Positions 42,501-56,466 of a stretch of DNA of 64,000 nucleotides are shown here, in pieces (position 1 is the first letter of the stretch; the number at the start of each line of letters is the position of its first letter). This stretch comes from Achatina immaculata. Lineage: Eukaryota > Mollusca > Gastropoda > Stylommatophora > Achatinidae. Under the pieces are notes generated by a model. The model was not told the origin of the DNA. It did not search any database and was given only the letters and a program-made list of their open reading frames with translations. The position numbers were made by a program, and so were the translations under genes. The stretch spans positions 11,430,303 to 11,494,302 of the forward strand of contig CM019704.1 of the NCBI GenBank assembly GCA_009760885.1. The letters are read 5' to 3'.

Positions 42501-45500
42501 GCTCATTAAATAACACTATACTAAAGTTACAGCTTCCTACTAAATAACACTATACTAAAGTTACAGCTTCCTATTAAATACCACTATACTAAAGCTATAG
42601 CTCATTAAATAACACTATACTAAAGCTTCATTGATCACACCAAGGCATTTGACAAGGTGAAACATAATGAAATTATTAAAATGCTTGAAGACATCAATAC
42701 AGACGGCAAAGACCTGAGGATTGTAAAACATCTATACTGGCAGCAAGAAGCAGCAGTTCGAGTTGAAAATAGAACTGGAAAATATCAACCTATAAAACAA
42801 GGGGTGCGACAAGGATGTGTACTATCTCCAGACCTTTTTTCTCTGTATAGCGAGAATATTCTAAGAACAATCATCACAGAACCAGGCATAAAAATTGGAG
42901 GATACAATATTAACAACCTTCGGTATGCTGACGACACAGTACTGATAGCTGAGAACCAACAAGACCTGCAAAATCTCTTGGATAAAGTGGCCAAAGAAAG
43001 TGAACAGAAAGGCCTTACTTTGAACATCAAAAAGACAGAGACTATGGTTATATCTAAGAAACAGAATCCACCAGCATACAGTATTAAATTAAACGGAACT
43101 ATTCTAAAGCAGGTGCAGAAATTCAAATACCTTGGAGCAGTAATAACTTCAGATGGGAAATGCAGAACAGAAATTAGGAACAGAATAGGCCAAGCAAAGA
43201 CTGCATTTCAGAGAATGGAGAATGAGAAACATATTAGCTAACACGTCTTTATCAATGAATGTTAGAAAACGAGTCCTAAAATGCTATATTGAACCTATCT
43301 TGTTATATGGAAGTGAATCATGGACAATAGGCAAGTCTGCACAAAAATCATTGGAAGCAGCAGAAATGTGGTTTATTAGAAGAATGTTGTGAATCCCCTG
43401 GACAGCAAAAATAACTAATGAAGAATGTAGGAGAAGAGCTGGAGAGACAAAAAACCTTGTCAAAAAGATAAGAGAGAGACAATGTACTTTCATAGGACAT
43501 GCAATGAGAAGAGGGGGCATTGAAAATATTATAACAATAGGAAAAATAGAAGGAAGAAGATCAAGAGACCAAGAGAAATGATACTGGACAGTCTGACGGG
43601 ATGGTGTGAGAGAAGATCACCAACTGAACTGATGGCCTGCATGAAGGATCGTGTACTCTGGAGAAGCATAATAGCCAATGCCAGTCGGCACGGCACCTGA
43701 TGATGATGATGAAACTAAAACTATAGCTATCCTAATAAACAGCACTAAACTAAAACTACAGCCATCCTAATAAACAGCACTAAACTAAAACTATAGCCAT
43801 CCTAATAAACAGCACTAAACTAAAACTATAGCCATACTAATTATAGCCATCCTAATAAACAGCGCTAAACTAAAACTATAGCCATCCTAATTATAGCCAT
43901 CCTAATAAAGAGCATTAAACTAAAACTATAGCCATCCTAATTATAGCCATCCTAATAAAGAGCACTAAACTAAAACTATAGCCATACTAATTATAGCCAT
44001 CCTAATAAAGAGCACTGAACTAAAACTATAGCCATCCTAATAAAGAGCACTAAACTAAAACTATAGCCATCCTAATAAAGAGCACTAAACTAAAACTATA
44101 GCCATCCTAATAAAGAGCACTAAACTAAAACTATAGCCATCCTAATTATAGTCATCCTAATAAAGAGCACTAAACTAAAACTATAGCCATCCTAATAAAG
44201 AGCACTAAACTAAAACTATAGCCATCTTAATAAAGAGCACTAAACTAAAACTATAGCCATTCTAATTGTAACCATCCTAATAAAGAGCACTAAACTAAAG
44301 CTATAGCCATCCTAATAAAGAGCACTAAACTAAAGCTATAGCCATCCTAATAAAGAGCACTAAACTAAAGCTATCATCATCATCATCATGTGCCGTGCCG
44401 ACTGGCGTTGGCTATTATGCTTCTCCAGAGTACACGATCCATCATGCAGGCCATCAGCTCAGTTGGTGATCTCCTCTCACACCATCCCGTCAGACTGTCC
44501 AGTATCATTTCTCTTGGTCTTCCTCTTGATCTTCTTCCTTCTATTTTTCCTGTTGTTATAACATTTTCAATGCCCCCTCTTCTCATTGCATGTCCTATGA
44601 AAGTACATTGTCTCTCTCTTATCTTTTTGACAAGGTTTTTTGTCTCTCCAGCTCTTCTCATACATTCTTCATTAGTTATTTTTGCTGTCCAGGGGATTCG
44701 CAACATTCTTCTAATAAACCACATTTCTGCTGCTTCCAATGATTTTTGTGCAGACTTGCCTATTGTCCATGATTCACTTCCATATAACAAGATAGGTTCA
44801 ATATAGCATTTTAGGACTCGTTTTCTAACATTCATTGATAAGGATGTGTTGGTTAATATGTTTTTCATTCTCTGAAATGCAGTCTTTGCTTGGCCTATTC
44901 TGTTCCTAATTTCTGTTCTGTATTTCCCATCTGAAGTTATTACTGCTCCAAGGTATTTGAATTTCTGCACCTGCTTTAGAATATTTCCGTTTAATTTAAT
45001 ACTGCATGCTGGTGGATTCTGTTTCTTAGATATAACCATAGTCTCTGTCTTTTTGATGTTCAAAGTAAGGCCTTTCTGTTCACTTTCTTTGGCCACTTTA
45101 TCCAAGAGATTTTGCAGGTCTTGTTGGTTCTCAGCTATCAGTACTGTGTCGTCAGCATACCGAAGGTTGTTAATATTGTATCCTCCAATTTTTATGCCTG
45201 GTTCAAACTAAAGTTATAGCCATCCTAATAAAGAGCACTAAACTAAGGCTATAGCCATCCTAATAAAGAGCACTAAACTAAAACTATAGCCATCCTAATA
45301 AAGAGCACTAAACTAAAGCTACAGTCCTCTATATTAGATAATATTAAACCAGAAGCTGACACAAAAGCTGAAGCTCACTGTTAACTGACAATAACATATA
45401 AATCATGTTGAATCAAAGTATAGCAGGCCAGCTTTCTGAAAGTTTATGATTATCATTGTTCTCAGATGCTGAAAGAAATCTGACTAAATGACTTGGCTGA

Positions 45501-48500
45501 AAGTTCTAAGAGTAATCATGTCAAAGATAACAGCACAAATCAGGGTCAAGGGACAGAACTGAGATGAGAAGAGTGGATGCTGAAAACTCACTGGAACAGT
45601 CTGTCCCTTTGGATTGAGAACAAGAACCTCCACTTTGCCCTTGCCAGCATTGTTGGTCTCCACTGTGAATCTAGCAGGAACACCAACTTGGTTTCCTGTA
45701 GGCTCAAGACCAGGCCCAAAAGCTCTGACAAGTGCTACATTGACAGCAGGCTGTTGTGCTGGTGGTGGTGCCTTTGCTGGTGCTGGAGCGGAAGCAGGTT
45801 TGGCAGGTGCACCAGACTTAGGTTTGGCATTAGGGAACTGTGACAGGTAGGTCATCATGCTGAGGTCATCCACCCTTGGATTGGTCATCTCCTCAGGTCT
45901 GATCAACTGTTGATGATAGAAATTTAAAATTAATATCATAAATGTGATTTACTGGGCATATTTAGACATGTCTACACTTCACAAAGTGTATGTAAATGAT
46001 GTTATTTTAATAAGACTTTCTGACAGCAAACACTGCTGTTGAGCTGGATGAGTGGACGTTCTATTTCTATAATTCTTACATTCTAATAGATTTCCTTTCT
46101 TAGGGAGCTTTATAAGATGAGCCTCCTTCCAGTCCTCTGGGGCCTTGTCTTCTTCCCAAATCCTGCTAAATAGTAAGAGTAGTATTTGTACTGTTATTTC
46201 TTTGTTCGCTAAGAGCACTTCTGCTACAATTCCATCTGAACCCGGTGCCTTATTTCTCTTCAACTCTGAGATAGCATGTTCAATTTCGGCCTTGCTGGGT
46301 AGTTCTACATTGATGTCTAGAGAATTCTCTGCTGCTGGTATCTCCTCTGTTTGTTGGTGTTGGCCTATTTAGGATTCCATGAAGTATTCCACCCATCTTT
46401 GCATCTGCTCTTCTTCTGATGTTATTACCTTACCTTCCTTGTTTTTGATGGGTTTTTCTATCCTACATGGTCTATTTGCTAACTTCTTGGTGATTTCATA
46501 CAAAGCTCTCATATTGTTTTTACCAGCTGCCTCTTCTGCCTGTCCTGCCATATTATCAAAATTGGCCTGTCTGTCTTTCCACTTGTCCAGCTCATAATAT
46601 ATTTATATCAACCCTTCAAAAAAGCACACATTACACTCCAGTGTTCTCATAACTCACATTCTTTTATTATTTTTTAAAATTTTCTCTTCCACATGGCAGT
46701 CCTAGTTTTTGAAATCATCTATCTGTGCTCTATTCTCACACTCACACTCCTGATATTCTAATATCTTCTCCATGCTATCCTGAGATCTGTCACATTCTCC
46801 AGAATGTCCAAGATTATCTTCTCTCACTAGTATCATATACCTGGCACTTCCTGTGGGTTCTATGCAGTTCTTGTTATCCCTCTCCACTTGCTAAGACCAA
46901 GTATGACACATCACACCTGTAATGCCTGTAAACTGTCACATTCTCAAGCCATTAAAATCTTCTACTTCCTAGTTTGTGTCTTTCATGAGAACAAGTTTTG
47001 TGTTTCTTGTCAGCAGTCTTACTGCTTAGCCACAACTTGACTTATGTTAAACTAAGAAAAAACACAAACACAGTGTTGAACTTTCCCACAGACAGCTAAG
47101 TTCCTTAATATGCTATTCTCTCATGGTCAGACAGCTGCTTGTGCTACCGGAGTCATTGGTTGAAGTCCCAGGTAATTCTCTTGTGATTTTTCTTTTTTCT
47201 CACATCTAAAGGTTCTCTGTCAATGTTTTTACTCCTGGCGTTAAATTCTAGAAAACTGTTGTGAAGAGCGCATTAATCATTAGCTATCTGATGGTGACTG
47301 GTCAGTTAGAATCATCATCACTACAAGATGAGTTAGTGCATAAGTGTTCCAATCTTGTCCTCAATATTTCTTTCATTCTATAGGTCCTATGATTTTCTTC
47401 TCAATATAACTTTTCTATAATATGCTGAGATCACCCTTAATTCTACAGGTGCTATGATTTTCTTCTCAATATGTTTCCTATAGTGTGATGAGATTTTCTT
47501 TGATTCTATGTGTTCTGATGACCGTCTCAATATATATATATACTTTTAGGGTATATAAGATTTCCGTTGATGATGAATGTTAAAGACAATGACAGAACAT
47601 GTGATGGTAATGGTGATTCAGATGAACCTTTCTCTCAATAAACTTTAGCACTAGAAAGCTGGTTGATATATGCATGGTTAACATGGCTGAAACCAGTAAG
47701 GCATGCTTTGAGCAGGTCTGGTCTGCTGCCACATTCTCTTCAAACACACCAGCAAGTAGGAACTTCTGCTGCTACTGCAGGTGCTGCTGATGCCAGCATC
47801 ACAAAAATATGTCTTCTTATCACATTTATGGGGCACTTTTAGTCAGCAAACTATAATGCAGGTATAATGCAGTCTGCTACTTTATTTCAACAATTTGTAA
47901 GATGTGTTGGTAAGCTGGATAATAACTTTAATGTCAGAATACATGTGAAGTGCATAGTTTTCTCTGGTGAGTAAATTTTGATGGCAGGAAACAACTGGTA
48001 TGTCACTTAATCATATTTTTGCTATGAACTGAGAGAATTCCAAACTTCTCACTGATTTTATCATCTCCCCCCCCTCCACACACACAAACATGTGCATGCC
48101 ACACACACTTGTATCAATATGTTGTCTGCATTAAATTATAAGGAAGAAAGCAATTCACAAGAATATTAAGAAAAATAATACCAAAAATGTTCATCAGAAA
48201 GAAAGTTTCCTCCTCTCTATCTGCCTGCTCAACCATTTGTACTATCATTTTACATTCTACTCCCAGTTGTAGGACCCATCTTTCTTAAAAGATACCATAA
48301 ACGGTAGATCAGCTGCAGTAATATGTATTATAAGCAGTAGGCAGAGACATGGCCTGCAGACTCTCCACAAACAGAGCAGCATGACAGGTATGGATGCCAA
48401 TATTATGAAGAGTATAATGTGAGAGCTAACAAGGTGGGGCAGAGATTGGTTGCAGGTACCAGCCTGTGTGTTGGAAGATCTACCAGAAAAAGCTTGGGGT

Positions 48501-51500
48501 GGGGGAGATGAGAAGGGAAAGTAAAGTAACAGAAAAAAATGTGCAGGCTGATGGCAAGGAGATTTGCTGGCTGTGTACTGTGATCTACATAGCTACAAGA
48601 AGAGAGTACAGATTCTGTTATGTAAGTAGGTGATTTTTGTTGTGTTTTTGTTTCCACAGTGGGCTCATTCAGGCACAATATATAAGATTGTATAAACTAG
48701 GAAAAAAGTAGCAGCAGCTTTATTACTTAACAGCTACAAAGTTGTGACCTTTGTGAGCCTTAATCATACAAAAACATACAGGGCGAAGAAACAGAGAGAG
48801 GAGATAAAGTATAGATTCACATGAATGCTACTACTAAAAAAAAAAATTAAATAGAGTACTTAGGTGTAAATTGTAAGATGTGGCTTGTTCGGTGGTGTAT
48901 GTATCAGGAATGGATGTAGTAGAACATGGAGACTGTTTAAATGGAGACCTGTGATATGTGGTCAGTGGGTTGTAACTGGGGGTGGTGGATGGGGAACCAT
49001 GGAGCAGAAGGAGAGTGACACAATGTTGACCTAGCCAGGAGAAGGTGAAACAGATGATTGGGGAAGAGGGGTTGGAAAGTGATGCTGTGAGGAGGTTTTG
49101 AACTCTGTGTGACAAGTAAGAAGGGGGTGGAGCTTAGTGGAGAGGTACTATGATGATTGAAGAGAATGCTAAATGTAGCTGAACAGCCACAGTTCCCCAT
49201 TCACCACCCCATAGTTACAACCCACCGACCACATATCACAGGTCTCCATTTAAACAGTCTCCACGTTCTACTACATCCATTCCTGACACACACCACTGAA
49301 CAAGCCACATCTTACAATTTACACCTAAGTACTCTATTTAATTTTTTTTTTAATAGTATTCATGTGAATCTATACTTTATCTCCTCTCTCTGTTTCTTTG
49401 CCCTGTATGTTTTTGTATGATTAAGGCTCACACCAAAAGGTTACAACTTTGTAATCGTTAAGTAATAAAGCTGCTCCTACTTTTTTCCTAGATCATACAG
49501 TCTGGTATCACAGCTTTACTGCATTGCTTCGTGTCTAGTTGTATACCTGTACACTAATTTTTTTTTAATATATTATATTAGCCAGTGTAACAAGGCCTGA
49601 CAATTCTGCCACTATACTGTGTGAAAGCCCTGACAATTCTGTCACTATACTGTGTGAAAGCCCTGACAATTCTGGCACTAAACTGTGTGAAAGCCCTGAC
49701 AATTCTGCCACTATACTGTGTGAAAACCCTGAAAATTCTGGCACTATACTATGTGAAAGCCCTGACAATTCTGCCACTATACTATGTGAAAGCCCTGACA
49801 ATTCTGCCACTATACTGTGTGAAAGGTCTGGACAATTCTGCTACTATACTGTGTGAAAGCTCTGGATAACTCTGCCACTAAACTGTGTGAAAGCTCTGGA
49901 CAATTCTGCCACTATACTGTGTGAAAGTTTTGGACAATTCTGCCACTATACTGTGTTAAAACCCTGAAAATTCTGTCACTATACTGTATGAAAGCCCTGA
50001 CAATTCTTGCACTATACTGTGTGAAAGCTCTGAACAATTCTGCCACTATACTGTGTGAAAGCTCTGGACAATTCTGCCACTATACTGTGTGAAATCTCTG
50101 GACAATTCTGCCACTATACTGTGTGAAAGCTCTGGACAATTCTGCCACTATACTGTGTGAAAGCTCTGGACAATTCTGCCACTATACTGTGTGAAAGCTC
50201 TGGACAATTCTGCCACTATACTGTATGAAAACCCTGAAAATTCTGCCACTATACCTTGTGAAAGCTCTGGACAATTCTGCCAATATACTGTGTGAAAGCT
50301 CTGGACAATTCTGCCACTATACTGTGTGAAAGCCCTGAAAATTCTGCCACTGTACTGTGTGAAAACCCTGAAAATTCTGCCACTATACTATGTGAAAGCC
50401 CTGACAATTCTGCCACTATACTGTGTGAAAGGTCTGGACAATTCTGCCACTATACTGTGTGAAAGCTCTGGATAACTCTGCCACTAAACTGTATGAAAGC
50501 TCTGGACATTTCTGCCACTATACTGTGTGAAAGCTCTGGACAATTCTGCCACTATACTGTGTGAAAACCCTGACAATTCTGCCACTATACTGTGTGAAAG
50601 CCCTGACAATTCTTGCACTATACTGTGTAAAAGCTCTGGACAATTCTGCCACTATACTGTGTGAAAGCTCTGGACAATTCTGCCACTATACTGTGTGAAA
50701 TCTCTGGACAATTCTGCCACTATACTGTGTGAAAGCTCTGGACAATTCTGCCATTATACTGTGTGAAAGGTCTGGACAATTCTGCCACTGTACTGTGTGA
50801 AAGCTCTGGACAATTCTGCTACTATACTGTGTGAAAGCTCTGGACAATTCTGCCACTATACTGTGTGAAAGCTCTGGACAATTCTGCCACTATACTGTGT
50901 GAAAGCTCTGGACAATTCTGCCATTATACTGTGTGAAAGCTCTGGACAATTCTGCCACTATACTGTATGAAAACCCTGAAAATTCTGCCACTATACCTTG
51001 TGAAAGCTCTGGACAATTCTGCCAATATACTGTGTGAAAGCTCTGGACAATTCTGCCACTATACTGTGTGAACGCCCTGAAAATTCTGCCACTATACTGT
51101 GTGAAAACCCTGAAAATTCTGCCACTATACTATGTGAAAGCCCTGACAATTCTGCCACTATACTGTGTGAAAGGTCTGGACAATTCTGCCACTATACTGT
51201 GTGAAAGCTCTGGATAACTCTGCCACTAAACTGTATGAAAGCTCTGGACATTTCTGCCACTATACTGTGTGAAAGCTCTGGACAATTCTGCCACTATACT
51301 GTGTGAAAACCCTGACAATTCTGCCACTATACTGTGTGAAAGCTCTGGAAAATTCTGCCACTATACTGTGTGAAAACCCTGAAAATTCTGCCACTATACT
51401 GTGTGAAAGCTCTGGACAATTCTGCCACTATACTGTGTGAAAGCTCTGGACAATTCTGCCACTATACTGTATGAAAGCTCTGGACAATTCTGTCACTATA

Positions 51501-54500
51501 CTGTGTGAAAACCCTGAAAATTCTGCCACTATACTGCGTGAAAGCTCTGGACAATTATTCTGCCACTATACTGTGTGAAAGCTCTGGACAATTCTGCCAC
51601 TATACTGTGTGAAAGCTCTGGACAACTCTGCCACTATACTGTGTGAAAGCTCTGGACAATTCTGCCACTATAATGTATGAAAGCTCTGGACAATTCTGCC
51701 ACTATAATGTATGAAAGTTCTGGACAATTCTGCCACTATACTGTGTGAAAGCTCTGGACAATTCTGCCACTATACTGTGTGAAAACCCTGAAAATTCTGC
51801 CACTACACTGTGTGAAAACCCTGAAAATTCTGCCACTATACTGTGTGAAAGCCCTGACAATTCTTGCACTATACTGTGTGAAAGTTCTGGACAATTCTGC
51901 CACTATACTGTGTGAAAGCTCTGGACAATTCTGCCACTATACTGTATAAAAGCTCTGGACAACTCTGCCACTATACTGTGTGAAAGCTCTGGACAATTCT
52001 GCCACTATACTGTGTGAAAGCTCTGGACAATTCTGCCACTATACTGTGTGAAAGCTCTGGACAATTCTGCCACTATACTGTGTGAAAGCTCTGGACAATT
52101 CTGCCACTATACTATGTGTGAGCCCTGACAATTCTAGCACTATAATGTGTGAAAGCTGTGATAATTCTGTCACTATACTATCTAAATATATCAATGTTGC
52201 TATCTTCATAATTGCTGTTTCTTTTTTGGCATGCATCATCATGATTTATCAAACACATCCTGCTCTTAAACCTCTCAAACATTTTGCCCAGTCTATCTGC
52301 TCTTTGTGAGTATTTTCTAAGCCAGAACTACATCCACATCAAACGTCTGCACACCCAGCTAGTCTGTTCTATCTTCCTTGTGAAGACACACAAAGTCTCA
52401 GCTAAAAGCAAGAGTTCTGGCAGGGAATAACACGCTACTGCTGGTCTTTGCTTTCTACAGTTTGCTACTGCTCCCTTCATCAGTTTTTCTGGTTACTAGT
52501 TAATTTTATAAGTTAAACATCTGTGGAAGATCTATGTACCCAATTAGAAGACACAGCTAATGTCCAGTTAGTGTGAGAAAGTTGTGCACTTTAAATAAGT
52601 GCTGGAAATCTTCAACCCCTACAATAAACAACTATAATCATCATGGTTGCCAACAGGCAAATCATAACTTCTTTCTCCAATACAGAGGGTGAAGACACCC
52701 ATCGAGGCAATCAGCAACCCACAGCTGATATGCCAGCATCAGGGTTAGTGACCCATAGCTGACCAAGACCCTGTCCCACTTCTCCATGGTACACCCAGTA
52801 ACAGGCCTAACCTGGCTAATGGGGCAGGGATTGCCATAGTGCCCATGGTGGTGGAGTCTGTTAAAGAAGTATTGCACACCCACTGCTTTTTAGCTGTATT
52901 CTGAGACTGAAAAAGTAGCCGCCATAACCCACTCCCACGCTGATATGATGCTGTGCCTCAACACCTCTACATCATCGGCTGCAAAGAACAACAGCTCTCA
53001 GTTACAGGGAGTTCGTACAAGTACAAGCTAAATGGTAGACTTAGATTTACAGACTGATAGTTGGAAAGACTTACAGTGGGTTCTGGTAAACACGGAGGCA
53101 GGAAGAAAGACTTACAGTGGGCTCTGGTAAACATGGAGGCAGGAAGAAAGACTTAAAGTGGGCTCTGGTAAACACGGAGGCAGGAAGAAAGAATTACAGT
53201 GGGCTCTGGTAAACACGGAGGAAGGAAGAAAGAATTACAGTGGGCTCTGGTAAACATGGAGGCAGGAAGAAAGACTTACAGTGGGCTCTGGTAAACACAG
53301 AGGCAGGGAGAAAGACTTACAGTGGGCTCTGGTAAACACGGAGGCAGGAAGAAAGACTTACAGTGGGCTCTGGTAAACATGGAGGCAGGAAGAAAGACTT
53401 ACAGTGGGCTCTGGTAAACATGGAGGCAGGAAGAAAGACTTAAAGTGGGCTCAGGTATACATGGAGGCAGGTAGAAAGACTTACAGTGGGCTCTGGTAAA
53501 CATGGAGGCAGGAAGAAAGACTTACAGTGGGCTCTGGTAAACATGGAGGCAGGAAGAAAGACTTAAAGTGGGCTCTGGTAAACACGGAGGCAGGAAGAAA
53601 AACTTACAGTGGGCTCTGGTAAACACGGAGGCAGGAAGAAAAACTTACAGTGGGCTCAGGTATACATGGAGGCAGGTAGAAACTTACAGTGGGCTCAGGT
53701 ATACATGGAGGCAGGCAGAAACTTACAGTGGGCTCAGGTATACATGGAGGCAGGTAGAAAGACTTACAGTGGGCTCAGATATACATGGAGGCAGGCAGAA
53801 ACTTACAGTGGGCTCAGGTATACATGGAGGCAGGTAGAAAGACTTACAGTGGGCTCAGGTATACATGGAGGCAGGTAGAAAGACTTACAGTGGGCTCAGG
53901 TATACATGGAGGCAGGTAGAAAGACTTAAAGTCGACTCAGGTACACTGGGAGACTAGTCTCTTCATTCAAAAGTTATAAGTACAAAAACCAAGTTAAGAT
54001 TATTCAATTCAAATGTAATATCCACCCTCATTTATGCATGTAAAAGCTGGAAACAACTAAAGAAATAGACAAGAAATTAGACTATTTTGAAAACAAATGC
54101 CTAAGGAAAATACTTGGTATAAAATGGAATGAATTCAAGACCAATGCAGAGATAAGACAGATGAGTGAACAAAAACCTGTCTCATGGATGGTCAGAAAAA
54201 AGGAAGATGGACATATGTCGGTCACCTTAGCAGAAGAAACAATCTGAGAATGCCAAAACAAGCTATCAAATGGAACACAACAGGCAGAAGAAAAAAATGT
54301 CAACCACGTGAAACTCTGAAGAGGACACTGTTAAGAGAGGCCAATTTAGTTGGAATAGCATCCCTTGATGAGGTTGAAAAGCTTGCTGAAAACAGGAAAA
54401 CTTGGCGAACTACCTTGTGAGCCCTATGTGACGTTTAATGGTATGAGTAAGATGTAAGATAAAATTACAAATAACTTGAATATAACTTGAATAATAACTT

Positions 54501-54770
54501 GAGCTGGTAACCAGATGCAACTGATGAGATACAATGAGCTGGTGACCAGCTGTGATTGATGAGGTACGAAGACAGGAAAATAGTGGAAAGTGGTAAGACT
54601 AGATGTGAACACAGAACTTCAAGATACAAATTGTTCTAATCATACATTCTTCTTGGGGCTCGTCTTTAACAATTGGACATTTCACTGACGGAAGGAGGAT
54701 AAATGTAGAGGAGGAAGTCAAGATAAACCTGCAACATTTAAACTGAATAACAGACACCGACCATCATGGA

Positions 54771-54808
<38 letters not shown>

Positions 54809-56428
54809 ACATGAGCATAAAGCCAGAATGTTTTCACTGCTACAAGAAAATTGTCACCAGAAAGACCAACTAAAAAAAAACAAACTAGTGAACATCTGAA
54901 AGGAAGTGTTAACACACACACACAACACAGAATAAGATGACTGCAACATGAAAAGAATGAAAGAGATTACCTGAGGCACGTCCAACCACTTCTCAGCAGC
55001 ATCCATGGCCTCCTTGGCATTTGCCGTTCCTTTTTTTGGGTCCCAGCCCGCCCAGTTTGGGCACAGACCTGCAGCGCCAGAATTAATATTTAATTAGTGT
55101 GCTGATGGTTCAAACTGAAAAGGCCATGTTACGAAAACAAAGCCCACCCATGTCAAACTACAACAACGATACTGTAATAATTATCTGGGACTATGCTCAC
55201 AGACTGGCTCAGGTAACAGAATAACAGTGCCTAACTTGCCAGTAGTTTCACATGATACAAACCAAGGGACAATCAATACTCCATACAAACTCTTCAGATC
55301 ACTGTTTCAAACTTATTCTCTTTTCCACTCTTAATATTACATTCTACCAAGCACAATCAAATCTAACTAATACATTACCAGGCCCGACAGCGTTCACCAG
55401 AGCACCAATTGCCCTGCCATCATTCCAGTCAGTGGTAAAATTGTTGATAGGTAGATTTGGAACTTTCGCCTGGATCCAGTTCAGTAACCTCTGCTTCGGT
55501 GTGGGAGCCTTGTCCGAGGGCGTGGGTTCCTCTCCCTCCCACATGGGCATGGAAATGGAGTAATGAAGAATGAGGGTCCATATCAAACCTAAGATCAGCT
55601 TCAGCCTTCTGTCCACAATGTCTGTACTGTCTGGAAAATATGACAAGCGTATAAGCAAGATACTAACATACTGCAAACAGGGGGAATAGCAGACAGAGGA
55701 AAGAAACATATTCTCTACTACCCGTTCTACAGAAAAGAGTATGGCTAGAATAAAGTACACACAGTTGGAAGACAGGATTTCTGTATTCTCCCAGCTCATC
55801 ATATGTTCTATACTTGACCAAGCTGACTCAGTTTCTTCTCATGTCCATATCTCCCTGTATTTATTTGTCCAGAAATTCTGCACAAACAGGACCAGACTAA
55901 TCTTGTTCCTATGTAATCCATGTTACTTCATTTTTTGAAAAAAAAAAGAAAAAAATGTCAACCACGTGAAACTCTGAAGAGGACACTGTTAAGAGAGGTC
56001 AATTTAGTTGGAATAGCATCCCTTGATGAGGTTGAAAAGCTTGCTGAAAACAGGAAAACTTGGCGAACTACCTTGTGAGCCCTATGTGACGTTTAATGGT
56101 ATGAGTAAGATGTAAGATAAAATTACAAATAACTTGAATATAACTTGAATAATAACTTGAGCTGGTAACCAGATGCAACTGATGAGATACAATGAGCTGG
56201 TGACCAGCTGTGATTGATGAGGTACGAAGACAGGAAAATAGTGGAAAGTGGTAAGACTAGATGTGAACACAGAACTTCAAGATACAAATTGTTCTAATCA
56301 TACATTCTTCTTGGGGCTCGTCTTTAACAATTGCGCATTTCACTGACGGAAGGAGGATAAATGTAGAGGAGGAAGTCAAGATAAACCTGCAACATTTAAA
56401 CTGAATAACAGACACCGACCATCATGGA

Positions 56429-56466
<38 letters not shown>

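Larger units (their letters stand above)
40963..45340. repeat. Composite minisatellite field with three LINE insertions
   Basis: Sub-arrays: 40963-41003 and 41604-42165 (48-bp unit, aataacagtaaaactagaag ... gccctctatt); 42165-42625 (34-bp unit, taacactatactaaagttac); 43715-44375 and 45208-45335 (35-bp unit, ctaaaactatagccatccta ... aagagcac). Shared phrases (actaaa, ctatagcc) suggest one evolving array. LINE copies at 41004-41603, 42626-43711 and 44377-45207 split it; the 48-bp unit clearly resumes on the far side of the first. Confidence 0.88.

Noticed and set aside
47525..47550. TATA-like promoter at tatatatatata
   Set aside because: Simple AT run inside an intron with no downstream gene on either strand.
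49621..49869. Repeat-protein-like frames ([12 protein letters not shown] repeats) in the 34-bp array
   Set aside because: Array period of 33-34 bp produces short open frames on both strands; they stop when unit length varies.
53568..53878. 89-codon repetitive frames ([10 protein letters not shown] repeats)
   Set aside because: By-product of the 41-bp minisatellite; overlapping frames encode equivalent repeats.
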